64,000 nt of DNA, from the NCBI GenBank assembly GCA_934395135.1, contig CAKRRK010000003.1, positions 1-64,000 of the forward strand. Reading direction: 5' to 3'. Shown here in pieces: positions 42,034 to 50,872 of this stretch. The notes beneath the pieces were generated by a model that was given only the letters and a program-made list of their open reading frames with translations, searched no databases and had not been told where the DNA came from. Numbering within the stretch: the stretch's first letter is position 1; each line of letters opens with the position of its first letter. The DNA comes from an uncultured Eubacteriales bacterium. GTDB taxonomy: Bacteria; Bacillota; Clostridia; Oscillospirales; Butyricicoccaceae. The translations under genes were made by a program, and so were the position numbers.

Positions 42034-42855
42034 ATGCTGAAGGAATGCCTGGAAAACGTCAGAAAGGGCACGCCGCTTGTGCACTGCATTACAAACTATG
42101 TAACGGTAAATGACTGCGCGAATCTGCTGCTGGCCTGCGGCGGTTTCCCAATTATGGCGGATGACAGCAGCGAAGTTTGTGATATCACGTCTCTTTGCGG
42201 CGGGCTTGTGATAAACATTGGCACACTGAATCAGCGGACGATTCCGGCTATGCACCTTGCCGGGGAGCGGGCGAACGCCTTGGGGCATCCGGTGGTGCTG
42301 GATCCTGTGGGGGCGGGCGCGTCTGCGCTTCGTACGAAAACGGCGGCGTCTCTTTTGGAAAATGTGCAGTTTTCCGTCATTCGGGGCAACATTTCCGAAA
42401 TCAAATGCCTTGCCCTTGGTACGGAAACCACCCAGGGAGTGGATGCCAGTGATGTGGATGCTGTGACAGAAGAAACCCTGCCTGCGGCGGTTCGGTTCGC
42501 GAAGCACTTTGCAGGAACTACCAATGCGGTTGTGGCGATTACCGGCGCGGTGGATATTGTGACAGACGGCCGCCGGACGGCCATCATTCGAAACGGAGAT
42601 GCGATGATGCGTGGTGTTACCGGCACCGGCTGCATGCTGTCGGCGATGATCGGTGCCTATGCTGCAGCCAATCCGGAACAAAGCTTTGCGGCGGCGGTTG
42701 CCGCTGTGTGCGCCATGGGACTTTGCGGAGAGTTGGCGAAAAAGCGGCTGACGGATCTGGATGGAAATGCAGCATACCGGAATTTTATCATCGACGCAGC
42801 CTTTCATTTGGATGGTGACATGCTGGAAAGGGGAGCAAAGTATGAACTGCAGTAG
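42034..42855 (+). CDS. thiM: Hydroxyethylthiazole kinase
   Basis: 273 residues, AAGGAGG before ATG. ThiM motifs: PLVHCITNYVTVNDCANLLLA, read as VHCITNYVTVNDCAN; PIMADDSSEV; HPVVLDPVGAGAS; VIRGNISEIKCLA; AITGAVDIVTDG; and the catalytic GVTGTGCMLSAMIGAY with the Cys of the anion hole. It phosphorylates the thiazole moiety, a salvage step, using ATP. Its end overlaps thiE by 14 bases. The operon has no thiazole synthesis genes (thiG/H/F/S), so thiazole may come from salvage or a distant locus. Confidence 0.96.
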   Translation: MLKECLENVRKGTPLVHCITNYVTVNDCANLLLACGGFPIMADDSSEVCDITSLCGGLVINIGTLNQRTIPAMHLAGERANALGHPVVLDPVGAGASALRTKTAASLLENVQFSVIRGNISEIKCLALGTETTQGVDASDVDAVTEETLPAAVRFAKHFAGTTNAVVAITGAVDIVTDGRRTAIIRNGDAMMRGVTGTGCMLSAMIGAYAAANPEQSFAAAVAAVCAMGLCGELAKKRLTDLDGNAAYRNFIIDAAFHLDGDMLERGAKYELQ

Positions 42856-43492
42856 AGAAAGCCTGCGCCTGTATGCGGTAACAGACCGGGCATGGCTGAA
42901 TGGAGATGCCCTGCAAAACCAAGTGCAGCGTGCGCTGCAGGGTGGAGTGACGTTTGTACAGTTAAGAGAAAAGGAATTGCCATATGAGGCGTTTTTAGAG
43001 GAAGCTTATGCCGTCAAAACCGTATGCAGACAGTACAAGGTTCCCTTTGTGATCAATGACAATATAAGTGTTGCAGTTGCCTGCGATGCCGACGGCGTCC
43101 ATGTGGGGCAGAGCGATATGGAATCCGGCAGGGTTCGTTCCATTCTGGGACCGGACAAACTCATTGGCGTATCGGTTCAAACAACCGAACAGGCCGTTCG
43201 CGCCGCGGAAAACGGGGCGGATTATCTGGGAGTCGGTGCGGTGTTTCCCACCGATACCAAGCGGGATGCCAGTGCTGTTTCCCTGAAAGTTCTGCGGGAA
43301 ATCTGTTGTGCGGTTCCCATTCCCGTGGTGGCAATCGGCGGCATCACGGAGGAAAACCTGTCCGAACTGCAGGGCAGCGGCATTGCCGGCGTGGCAGTTG
43401 TTTCTGCAATTTTTGCAAAGCAGGATATACAAGCCGCCGCAGAACGGCTTTGCGGCTTGTCCGCACGTTATTTTGCGGAAGCGGGGAGATAG
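42842..43492 (+). CDS. thiE: Thiamine-phosphate synthase
   Basis: 216 residues from ATG 42842, with GGGGAGC before it inside thiM. TIM-barrel motifs: LRLYAVTDRAWL, VTFVQLREKELPYEAFLEEA (substrate Arg/Lys), VPFVINDNISVAVACDADGVHVGQSD (split INDNISVA and DGVHVGQSD), GADYLGVGAVFPTDTKRDAS, PVVAIGGITEENL and GIAGVAVVSAIF. It joins HMP-PP and thiazole phosphate to thiamine monophosphate. Confidence 0.96.
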   Translation: MNCSRESLRLYAVTDRAWLNGDALQNQVQRALQGGVTFVQLREKELPYEAFLEEAYAVKTVCRQYKVPFVINDNISVAVACDADGVHVGQSDMESGRVRSILGPDKLIGVSVQTTEQAVRAAENGADYLGVGAVFPTDTKRDASAVSLKVLREICCAVPIPVVAIGGITEENLSELQGSGIAGVAVVSAIFAKQDIQAAAERLCGLSARYFAEAGR

Positions 43493-43495
43493 CGT

Positions 43496-44278
43496 ATGAT
43501 ACCAAAAGTACTGACAATCGCCGGATCGGATTGCAGCGGCGGCGCCGGAATACAGGCAGACGTTAAAACGATTACGGTGCTGGGAGGCTACGCCATGAGC
43601 GTGATTACCGCCCTCACCGCGCAAAATACCACCGGGGTTCGCGGTGTGCTGCCAGTTCCCCGGGACTTTGTCGGGCAGCAGATGGATTGTGTTTTTTCAG
43701 ATATTGTGCCGGATGCGGTGAAGGTTGGCATGGTGTCAGACCGGCAGATTATTGAAGAGATTGCGGAAAAGCTGCGGCAGTATGGGGCAAAGAATGTGGT
43801 AGTGGATCCGGTTATGGTATCTACCAGCGGCAGCCGGCTGCTGGAGGATCATGCGGTGGAAAGCCTGATTTCCAATCTGTTTCCGATGGCAGTCCTTATC
43901 ACGCCGAACATTCCGGAAGCAGAAGTCTTAAGCGGCATGCGGATTTCCGGCAAAGAGGATATGGAGGCTGCAGGCAAACGAATTTTGCGGGAGACTGGGG
44001 CAAATGTGCTGATAAAAAGCGGCCATTTACCGGACTGTGCAGATGATTTGCTTTGTATGCAGGGGGATGTACTTTGGGTTTCCGGCGAAAAGATAAAAAA
44101 TCCAAATACGCATGGAACGGGATGCACGCTGTCATCTGCCATTGCCGTGGGGCTTGCGGGAGGAAAGACAATTGCGGAGAGCATCTGGAATGCCAAGGGA
44201 TATTTGTCCCGCCTGCTGCGGCAGAAGTTTGATTTGGGAAAGGGAAGCGGACCTTTGTGGCATAATTTTGGAATTTAG
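43496..44278 (+). CDS. thiD: Bifunctional HMP kinase/HMP-phosphate kinase
   Basis: 260 residues, beginning 3 bases after thiE. Ribokinase-like motifs: LTIAGSDCSGGAGIQADVKTI (substrate pocket), SVITALTAQNTTGV, VVVDPVMVSTSGSRLL, LITPNIPEAEVLSG and the C-terminal NTHGTGCTLSSAIAVGLAGG with the catalytic Asp position replaced by the usual TGCTLSS Cys type. It makes HMP-PP for ThiE. Completes thiCMED. Confidence 0.96.
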   Translation: MIPKVLTIAGSDCSGGAGIQADVKTITVLGGYAMSVITALTAQNTTGVRGVLPVPRDFVGQQMDCVFSDIVPDAVKVGMVSDRQIIEEIAEKLRQYGAKNVVVDPVMVSTSGSRLLEDHAVESLISNLFPMAVLITPNIPEAEVLSGMRISGKEDMEAAGKRILRETGANVLIKSGHLPDCADDLLCMQGDVLWVSGEKIKNPNTHGTGCTLSSAIAVGLAGGKTIAESIWNAKGYLSRLLRQKFDLGKGSGPLWHNFGI

Positions 44279-44298
44279 GAAAATAAAGTATATTTTTT

Positions 44299-44347
44299 AT
44301 AACACAGCTATCGCCGCCGAAAACCTCGGCGGCGATGGCTGTGTTAT
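44299..44347 (+). terminator. Long hairpin after thiD
   Basis: ATAACACAGCTATCGCCGCC pairs with the complementary arm ending GCTGTGTTAT with one mismatch; loop AAACC. No T-tract after it on either strand. Confidence 0.75.
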
Positions 44348-44711
44348 ACGATGAAGGTCTGCAAAGTAAGGCAAACTGGAAAGTACCAGGAGGATTGATA
44401 AAAGAAAGCGTTTTATGCGGCGAGAAACAAACCGGAATTATGGTGCTTTCGGCGGCGTAGTCTCCTGCCAAAGGGAACGGCAGAATCCAAGTCCGGCGGC
44501 GCAGGTACCAGCAGACCGCTGCGCTGTCTGCGGCGGGATGTTCTTTCACTATAAGCGAGAACGGTGGTTGTAAAATATAGGGATGCTTTGCATGCGTATT
44601 CCTGTCTTATTTGGCATTTCGGCCCGAAAAAAGCATGGATGCCGTTTCGTACTTTGCCCAATCCGCTGGGGCCTCCTATGTCCTTTTGCAATTTCTTGAA
44701 AATAAACGACA
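44348..44711. other. Interval with no assured gene
   Basis: About 360 bases. AGGAGG at 44389 is followed by ATG 44415 and a 52-codon frame (MRRETNRNYGAFGG ... CAVCGGMFFHYKRERWL) to TAA at about 44573, but spacing to the ribosome site is long and no family is recognised. Confidence 0.35.
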
Positions 44712-46205
44712 TCAGATTTCGGAGAGCAGCTCTACGGCAATGCCGGCATGTTTCTTTTCGTAAAAGACAGCCTGCCACTGAACCGTTGCCGGCGGATCAA
44801 AGTACAGGGCGGAGCAGGCTGTTCGGACAGTGCTGTCTCTTTTGGAAAGCGCAGCGGCGGAAATTGTGCTGCCGATAACGCCGATTGCGGCGGCGTGGCT
44901 GCCGTCCGGCGCTGTGCCTTGCCGAGGAGAATCCCCGCGGCTGCAGTCTGTCACGGAAAAAGAGCCGGAAGACAGCGCCGGAGAAAGGGAATAGGAAAGG
45001 CACTGATACTGTGTTGGATATTGAAATCCGTCCGGCATGGCATGAAGGTGATCCGGCGAAAGCTGTTCCGAGGACAGGGAATGGATGGTAAGGCAATACG
45101 CTGTGCCGGTCAAAGGGTGGAGAATGGAGATGGTTTCGCCGGATTTTGCGGCGGTAAATTGTGTGCCGGGGATGGGACATGGTCTTTGCTCCAGCAGCAG
45201 GCGCAGGGAACGGAGAACAGGTTTTCGCCTGGTTGCCCATGGAAAGGCCGCACGATAGAAAATCCAGCTTTTTTGGGGATCATAGCCATAGTGTTCCAGC
45301 ACATGGCGTGCTTCCGGCTCGCCTTGGCTTCCTTCCGGCAGGCAGGAGATCCAGCATACGGAGGCACCATGGGAAGGACTTGTTTTCCTGCCGTTTATTT
45401 CAAGCTGCAGGGAGAGATCCACTGACAGCGGATTTTCCCATTCGCTCTGCCATTCTTCTCGGATGGATGGTTCCGTTCCTTCCTCCGGAAGAGGATTCCG
45501 GGTTTGGAGAAATGCCTGAATGGTTTCCGGTGCCACCTCGATGCAGAGATCCAGCACCAGTCCGGCAGGACAAACATACGCGGAAGGAATGTGAACAGTG
45601 CAGTCGCCCCATTGCACTGTTGCCTGGAGGGGATATGGGATTCCGGCATGACCGTATTTTGCGCGGCTCCAAAAATTCCCATGGAAGTAGACATGCCAAT
45701 CGGAAGGAGAACTGTGTGGCGGCCCGGCGGCATTGCTCAAACAAGCGGGAAGACGGGTATAGTCAAATTCTGCCTGCAAGGTTTTGATTTGATGAAACGG
45801 ATTTTTGACTGGCGAAAGGGAAAAGGTGGTTTTCAGCTCCTTTAGTACCTTAAGCTGATCATCTCCCGGCGGATTTTCGTTTAAAAATGCTTGAAACTGC
45901 AGTTGATTCCATGCATGAGCCTGTTCAATCGCCGCTGTGTTATAGCAGGCGAGCAAAAGGCAGAGAAACTCTGAAAATGTGGCGGCGACGGGATGCACTG
46001 CATCCGGCATTTCCATGGGGTTGATAGAAAAGACCATATCCCCAAACCCTGGAATAAAGCAGAAATGAATGCCGTCCACTCCTGCCCATCCAATGACCCG
46101 GGCGCCCTTTGGGGTAGCGTCGTAACAGCTTGTTTTTTCACCGGGGGCAAGACCAAGAAGCGAAGTATCAATCTTTTGCGCTTGAAAGGCTTGGAATAGC
46201 GTCAT
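44712..46205 (-). CDS. Hypothetical protein, 497 residues
   Basis: A single long frame with GGAGG before ATG 46205 and its own upstream TATACT-type -10. No signal peptide or membrane helix. The first ~90 residues (MTLFQAFQAQKIDTSLLGLAPG, VIGWAGVDGIHFCFIPGFGDMVFSINP, split here) look alpha/beta. The middle is Trp/His-rich (DWHVYFHGNFWSRAKYGHAG). Later segments are beta-rich (VSLQLEINGRK, ISILHPLTGTAYCLTIHSL). The C-terminus (DGSHAAAIGVIGSTISAAAL; ACSALYFDPPATVQWQAVFYEK) resembles a ligand-binding beta domain. I do not recognise a family. Codon use matches its neighbours. Confidence 0.7.
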   Translation of the reverse strand: MTLFQAFQAQKIDTSLLGLAPGEKTSCYDATPKGARVIGWAGVDGIHFCFIPGFGDMVFSINPMEMPDAVHPVAATFSEFLCLLLACYNTAAIEQAHAWNQLQFQAFLNENPPGDDQLKVLKELKTTFSLSPVKNPFHQIKTLQAEFDYTRLPACLSNAAGPPHSSPSDWHVYFHGNFWSRAKYGHAGIPYPLQATVQWGDCTVHIPSAYVCPAGLVLDLCIEVAPETIQAFLQTRNPLPEEGTEPSIREEWQSEWENPLSVDLSLQLEINGRKTSPSHGASVCWISCLPEGSQGEPEARHVLEHYGYDPQKSWIFYRAAFPWATRRKPVLRSLRLLLEQRPCPIPGTQFTAAKSGETISILHPLTGTAYCLTIHSLSSEQLSPDHLHAMPDGFQYPTQYQCLSYSLSPALSSGSFSVTDCSRGDSPRQGTAPDGSHAAAIGVIGSTISAAALSKRDSTVRTACSALYFDPPATVQWQAVFYEKKHAGIAVELLSEI

Positions 46206-46311
46206 AAAGGCGGCCTCCTATGAATATAGAATAAAAATAGTATAACACACACAGGGACCAATGTGATAATTTTTAAATTTGTTAGAAATTCGTTAAGATT
46301 TTATGGCAGCC

Positions 46312-46341
46312 TTGACGGGCGGCCAGAGCATATTTTATAAT
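46312..46341 (+). promoter_or_regulatory. Promoter upstream of the CNNM/CBS gene leader
   Basis: TTGACG (46312-46317), 18 bases, TATAAT (46336-46341). It sets a leader of about 210 bases before the TTG start. Confidence 0.75.
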
Positions 46342-46347
46342 AAAGGC

Positions 46348-46559
46348 AATTTGAATAGAAAGGGAAGGAATTGCTTGTCATGGCCGACGGCGACAGTATC
46401 GACGCTGACAGTTACCGTTTTTGTAGAATCTATATTGCAAACCAGCATAGCTTGGCGCGCACTCATGCGGCAGGCTATGCTTTTTTGCGCCCTCTGTCGT
46501 ATTATCTGCGTCGATGAAATATGGAATTTGACGTATGACAATAAGAAAGGAGTAAAAAT
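46348..46559 (+). promoter_or_regulatory. Structured leader with terminator (possible unassigned riboswitch)
   Basis: About 210 untranslated bases, containing AGCATAGC (46444-46451) / GCTATGCT (46474-46481) with a T-tract through 46486, a terminator ahead of the gene. The first ~95 bases contain AAAGGGAAGG and a GGCGACAGTATCGACGCTGA stem region. I could not match it to M-box, yybP-ykoY, NiCo or guanidine consensus sequences. Confidence 0.55.
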
Positions 46560-47873
46560 TTGGATACAACAATACTGTGGCAGCTTTTGCTGCAAGCGGC
46601 GCTGATTGCGCTGAATGCCTTTTTTGCAATGTCAGAAATTGCGTTGCTTTCTCTCAGCCCCGTAAGGCTGCGGAATAAGGCGGAGGAAGGGGATAAACTG
46701 TCCGAAAAACTTCTGCGCCTGACGCAGGAGCCAGCCGGTTTTTTGTCCACCATACAAATTGGCATTACGCTGGCCGGATTCCTTGGCAGCGCCTTTGCCG
46801 CAGATAGTTTTTCAGAATATATCGTTGCTTGGATTTATGAGGGTATAGGGTTCACCGCCCTTTCAGTTTCGGCACTCCATACCCTTTCCGTCATTTTTAT
46901 TACGGTAGTTTTGTCCTACTTTACACTGGTGTTTGGGGAACTGGTACCAAAACGAGTGGCAATGCAAAAACCGTATGCGGTTGCAAGGCTTGCCTATGGC
47001 ATAATCGCAGGAATGGCGGCGGTGGTAAAACCGGTAGTATGGCTGCTGTCCGCCTCGACGAATGTTGTGCTGCGGGCGCTGCGGCTGCGGACGGAGGCGG
47101 AAGAAGAAAGCGTTACCCAGGAAGAAATCCGTATGATGGCAAGACTGGGAGAGGAGAAAGGCACCATTGACCGGGAAGAAAAAGAATGGATAGATAATGT
47201 CTTTGAGTTTGGCGATACCACAGCGCGGGAAGCTATGACGCATATTACCGAAGTAGTGGCATGCAGCATCACAGACAGCGCGGAAAGCATTTTTGAGCGC
47301 ATCCGTGACAGCGGCCTTTCCAGGTTTCCGGTGTATGGAAACGATCCGGACGACATCCTTGGCATTTTAAATGCCCGCACCTTTTTGCTCCAGCAAAACT
47401 GTGCGTCGCCAAGGCCGCTGGAAGAGTTGCTGCAGCCGGCTTACTTTGTGCCGGAGGCGCTGAAAGCAGACGTATTGTTCCAGGATATGCGGCGGAAGAA
47501 GATACATATTGCCATTGTAATCGACGAATATGGAAAGCCATGCGGCGTGATCACAATGGAAGATTTGCTGGAGGAAATTGTAGGAAATATTTATGACGAA
47601 TTTGATCCGTCGGAACAGCCGGAAATTGAGCCGCTGCGCGAGAATCTTTGGCGCATTTCCGGCAGTGCCGGAATAAAAGAGATTGCAGAAACGCTGGGGG
47701 TTGTTTTGCCGGAAAACCAGGGATACGATACGCTGGGTGGTCTGGTGTTTAGCTGCCTGCATACCATTCCACAAGATGGTACGGCGCTGGATGTGGAAAT
47801 TTACGGCCTGCATATCCGGGTGAAAAGCATTCAGAAAAGAAAGATTGAAACCGCTGAGGTTTGGAAACTGTAA
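46560..47873 (+). CDS. CNNM/CorC-type membrane protein with CBS domains
   Basis: 437 residues from TTG 46560, which has AAGAAAGGAG at ideal spacing. The N-terminal CNNM (DUF21) domain has four helices and the family sequence NAFFAMSEIALLSLSPVRL, LSTIQIGITLAGFLGSAFAA and LVFGELVPKRVAMQ. A CBS pair (DTTAREAMTHITEVVACS; FPVYGNDPDDILGILNARTFL; IVIDEYGKPCGVITMEDLLEEIVGNIYDEFD) and a CorC_HlyC domain (LWRISGSAGIKEIAETLGV ... YDTLGGLVFSCL) follow. The family is linked to Mg2+ or other divalent cation efflux. The structured leader with a terminator suggests ligand control. Confidence 0.92.
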   Translation: MDTTILWQLLLQAALIALNAFFAMSEIALLSLSPVRLRNKAEEGDKLSEKLLRLTQEPAGFLSTIQIGITLAGFLGSAFAADSFSEYIVAWIYEGIGFTALSVSALHTLSVIFITVVLSYFTLVFGELVPKRVAMQKPYAVARLAYGIIAGMAAVVKPVVWLLSASTNVVLRALRLRTEAEEESVTQEEIRMMARLGEEKGTIDREEKEWIDNVFEFGDTTAREAMTHITEVVACSITDSAESIFERIRDSGLSRFPVYGNDPDDILGILNARTFLLQQNCASPRPLEELLQPAYFVPEALKADVLFQDMRRKKIHIAIVIDEYGKPCGVITMEDLLEEIVGNIYDEFDPSEQPEIEPLRENLWRISGSAGIKEIAETLGVVLPENQGYDTLGGLVFSCLHTIPQDGTALDVEIYGLHIRVKSIQKRKIETAEVWKL

Positions 47874-47991
47874 CAACAGCAGAAAATGGAAAAAAGCGCT
47901 GCCCGCTGAAAGCTGGATGACTTGCTCTGCGGCGGCGATCTATAAAAATGCCTGTGTCCGCATAATGAAAGAGCGGTTCTATAAAAAGAAA

Positions 47992-48028
47992 AAATACCCT
48001 CCGGCATCTTGTTTTCCGGAGGGTATTT
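47992..48028 (-). terminator. Terminator of the dapF-pyrG-dapL operon
   Basis: AAATACCCTCCGG / CCGGAGGGTATTT stem; on the minus strand followed by TTTTTTCTTTTT. Confidence 0.93.
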
Positions 48029-48030
48029 GC

Positions 48031-49215
48031 TCACTTGGAGAGTAATTTTTGAATGCGTGCGGCGGCCTCTCTGGTTTGCGCCGCGTCGCCAAAGGCGGTT
48101 AAACGGAAAAACTTCTGACCATTTGCGCCGAAACCAGCGCCTGGCGTGCCTACAACGTTTGCCTGATTCAACAGATAATCAAAGAAATCCCAGGAATCCA
48201 TATTGTTGGGGCATTTCAGCCAAAGATAGGGCGAGTTTTTGCCGCCGGTGTACCAAATACCCAGAGAGGTGAGGGTATCAGCTACAACCTTAGCGTTTTC
48301 CCGATAATAATTCAGGTTCTCACGGATTTGTGTAAGACCATCTTTGGAAAATACGGCCGCTGCGCCGCGCTGTACAATATACGGTACGCCGTTGAATTTC
48401 GTTGTCTGACGGCGGAGCCACAACTTGTTCAGGGACACGCCATCGGACACCAAGTCCTTTGGAACCACCGTATAACCGCATCGTGTGCCGGTAAATCCGG
48501 CGGTTTTAGAAAGAGAACAAAGTTCAATGGCGCACTTTTTAGCGCCTTCGATCTCGTAAATACTGCGGGGAAGGTCCTTGTCCACAACAAAGCATTCATA
48601 CGCGGCGTCAAAAAGAATCACCGCTTGATTTTCCAGCGCATAGTCAACCCAGGCCTTTAAACCGGCTTTGTTGTAAACTGCGCCGGTGGGGTTGTTGGGA
48701 GAGCAAAGGTAGATGATATCTGCTTTGATGGTGGGATCCGGCAACGGCAGAAAACCATTGGACTCATTTGCATTCATATATTTGATGGTGCGGCCGGCCA
48801 TAATGTTTGTATCGACATAAACCGGATAAACCGGATCCGGCACTAAAACCGTATTGCCGGTGTCAAAAATATCCAGAATGTTGCCGCAGTCCGATTTTGC
48901 GCCGTCAGAAATGAAAATTTCATCCAATTCCAGGGAGACCTGCTTTGCTGTATAATAGTCTTGTACGGCTTCCCGGAGAAAATCATAGCCCTGTTCCGGA
49001 CCATATCCGCGGAACGTTGCCTTTTCTCCCATTTCATCCACCGCTTTGTGCATGGCGTCAATGACAATGGGAGCGAGCGGAAGGGTTACATCGCCAATGC
49101 CCAGTCGGATGATCGGGGCATCGGGGTGCGCGGCTTTATATTCGTTGGTTTTCCGCGCGATGGTGGAAAACAAATAGCTGTCTTTCAGATTCTGGTAATT
49201 TAAGTTACTTTTCAT
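48031..49215 (-). CDS. dapL: LL-diaminopimelate aminotransferase
   Basis: 394 residues. PLP aminotransferase class I/II with DapL features: IIRLGIGDVTLPLAPIVIDAM, FRGYGPEQGYDFLREAV, EIFISDGAKSDCGNILDIF, YLCSPNNPTGAVYNKAGLKAWVDYA and the PLP Lys in CSLSKTAGFTGTRCGYTV. The stretch NIMAGRTIKYMNANESNGFLPLP is typical of the family. It makes LL-DAP from tetrahydrodipicolinate in one step, bypassing succinylase/acetylase routes. Its start overlaps the pyrG stop by 11 bases, so the two are translationally coupled. Confidence 0.97.
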   Translation of the reverse strand: MKSNLNYQNLKDSYLFSTIARKTNEYKAAHPDAPIIRLGIGDVTLPLAPIVIDAMHKAVDEMGEKATFRGYGPEQGYDFLREAVQDYYTAKQVSLELDEIFISDGAKSDCGNILDIFDTGNTVLVPDPVYPVYVDTNIMAGRTIKYMNANESNGFLPLPDPTIKADIIYLCSPNNPTGAVYNKAGLKAWVDYALENQAVILFDAAYECFVVDKDLPRSIYEIEGAKKCAIELCSLSKTAGFTGTRCGYTVVPKDLVSDGVSLNKLWLRRQTTKFNGVPYIVQRGAAAVFSKDGLTQIRENLNYYRENAKVVADTLTSLGIWYTGGKNSPYLWLKCPNNMDSWDFFDYLLNQANVVGTPGAGFGANGQKFFRLTAFGDAAQTREAAARIQKLLSK

Positions 49216-50824
49216 TTTTTTGAAGTCTCCTTTTTAAAGCTGCACCAACAAATGATTTGAAAATGGGGTGGGCATGATTGGGGCGCGATTTAAATTCCGG
49301 ATGGAACTGGCAGCCGATAAAATAGTCGTGGGAAGGAATTTCCACCGTTTCCACCAAAGAGCCGTCCGGCGATGTGCCGGTGACAAGCAGGCCGGCGTTC
49401 TCCAATGCATCCCGATAGGTATTATTAAACTCAAACCGGTGACGGTGCCGTTCGCTGACCGCGCCGGTTTGGTAAGATTGATACATAATAGTATCCTCGC
49501 GGAAAATTTTGCAGGGATAGGCGCCAAGGCGCATTGTGCCGCCTTTTTTGGTGATGCCTTGCTGCGATTCCATCAAATCAATGACCGGATGTTCGCTTTC
49601 CGGATGAAATTCGCTGGAGTTTGCGTCTTTATAGCCAAGAACATGCCGCGCATATTCAATAACAGCTACCTGCATGCCAAGGCAGATGCCAAGATAGGGG
49701 ATGTTGGAGGTGCGCGCATACTGCGCGGCGAGGATTTTTCCCTCGATGCCGCGGTCGCCAAAGCCGCCGGGCACTAAGATGCCGTCACAGCAGGAAAGAA
49801 GTTTGGAAACCGATTCTTCGGTAACGTCTTCCGCATCAATCCATTCAATGTCCACAAAGGAACTTTGTTCATAACCGGCGTGCTGCAGCGCTTCCGCTAC
49901 GGACAGGTATGCGTCATGCAGCTTAACATATTTGCCGACCAGAGCGATTTTTACCCGGTGGGTGCGATTGTTGATGCGCTCGATCATCTCCATCCACTTG
50001 CTGAGATCGCCCTTTGGTCTGCCGATGGATAACTCCCGGCAGACAATGTCGGAAAAATGGCTTTCTTCCAGCATCAGCGGTGCTTGGTACAACACAGGAA
50101 CTGTACGGTTTTCAATGACACAGTCATATGGAACGTTGCAAAACATCGAGATTTTTCTGCGGATGCTGTCATCCAGAGGAACGTCGGCGCGGGTGATGAT
50201 AATATTGGGGAAAATGCCAAGAGACTGCAGTTCTTTCACCGAATGCTGGGTTGGCTTGGATTTCAATTCGCCGGAACCACTGATATAAGGAACCAGGGTG
50301 ACATGAAGGAAAAGACAATTTTGCCGGCCTACTTCAATGGAGACCTGACGAATCGCCTCCAGAAACGGGAGACTTTCGATATCACCGGTAGTGCCGCCGA
50401 TTTCCGTAATCACGATATCCGCATTGGTCTTTTTGCCAACCTGATAAATAAAACTTTTGATTTCGTTGGTAATGTGGGGAATTACCTGAACCGTTTCTCC
50501 CAGGTATTCGCCTTTCCGTTCTTTTGTGATGACATTATAATAGACCTTTCCAGTCGTAAGGTTGGAAAATTTGTTTAAATCTTCATCGATAAAGCGCTCG
50601 TAATGGCCCAGATCCAGATCGGTTTCCGCACCGTCTTCGGTGACATATACCTCGCCATGCTGAAATGGACTCATCGTGCCCGGGTCAACATTAATATATG
50701 GATCCAGTTTCTGCGCGGCCACTTTTAAGCCGCGGGCTTTCAAAAGCCGCCCCAGTGACGCCGCAGTAATGCCTTTGCCAAGGCCGGAGACAACACCGCC
50801 TGTCACAAAAATATATTTTGTCAT
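49205..50824 (-). CDS. pyrG: CTP synthase
   Basis: 539 residues with GGAGGGT before the ATG. Synthetase domain: KYIFVTGGVVSGLGKGITAASLGRLL, KLDPYINVDPGTMSPFQHGEVYVTEDGAETDLDLGHYERF (parts DPYINVDPGTMSPFQHGEV, DLDLGHYERF). Glutaminase domain: GILVPGGFGDRGIEGKI, PYLGICLGMQVAVIEYAR with the catalytic Cys, and C-terminal FIGCQFHPEFKSRP with His and Glu. It aminates UTP to CTP with glutamine. It sits between dapF and dapL in one operon. Confidence 0.98.
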   Translation of the reverse strand: MTKYIFVTGGVVSGLGKGITAASLGRLLKARGLKVAAQKLDPYINVDPGTMSPFQHGEVYVTEDGAETDLDLGHYERFIDEDLNKFSNLTTGKVYYNVITKERKGEYLGETVQVIPHITNEIKSFIYQVGKKTNADIVITEIGGTTGDIESLPFLEAIRQVSIEVGRQNCLFLHVTLVPYISGSGELKSKPTQHSVKELQSLGIFPNIIITRADVPLDDSIRRKISMFCNVPYDCVIENRTVPVLYQAPLMLEESHFSDIVCRELSIGRPKGDLSKWMEMIERINNRTHRVKIALVGKYVKLHDAYLSVAEALQHAGYEQSSFVDIEWIDAEDVTEESVSKLLSCCDGILVPGGFGDRGIEGKILAAQYARTSNIPYLGICLGMQVAVIEYARHVLGYKDANSSEFHPESEHPVIDLMESQQGITKKGGTMRLGAYPCKIFREDTIMYQSYQTGAVSERHRHRFEFNNTYRDALENAGLLVTGTSPDGSLVETVEIPSHDYFIGCQFHPEFKSRPNHAHPIFKSFVGAALKRRLQKNEK

Positions 50825-50872
50825 AGTCTTTACCCTCCAAAAATCCTATCTGTCATTCTATATTTTTTGAAT

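Noticed and set aside
46348..46443. yybP-ykoY (Mn) or M-box (Mg) riboswitch before the CNNM gene
   Set aside because: AAAGGGAAGG loosely recalls the ykoY core, but the paired conserved segments are absent, so it is left unassigned.
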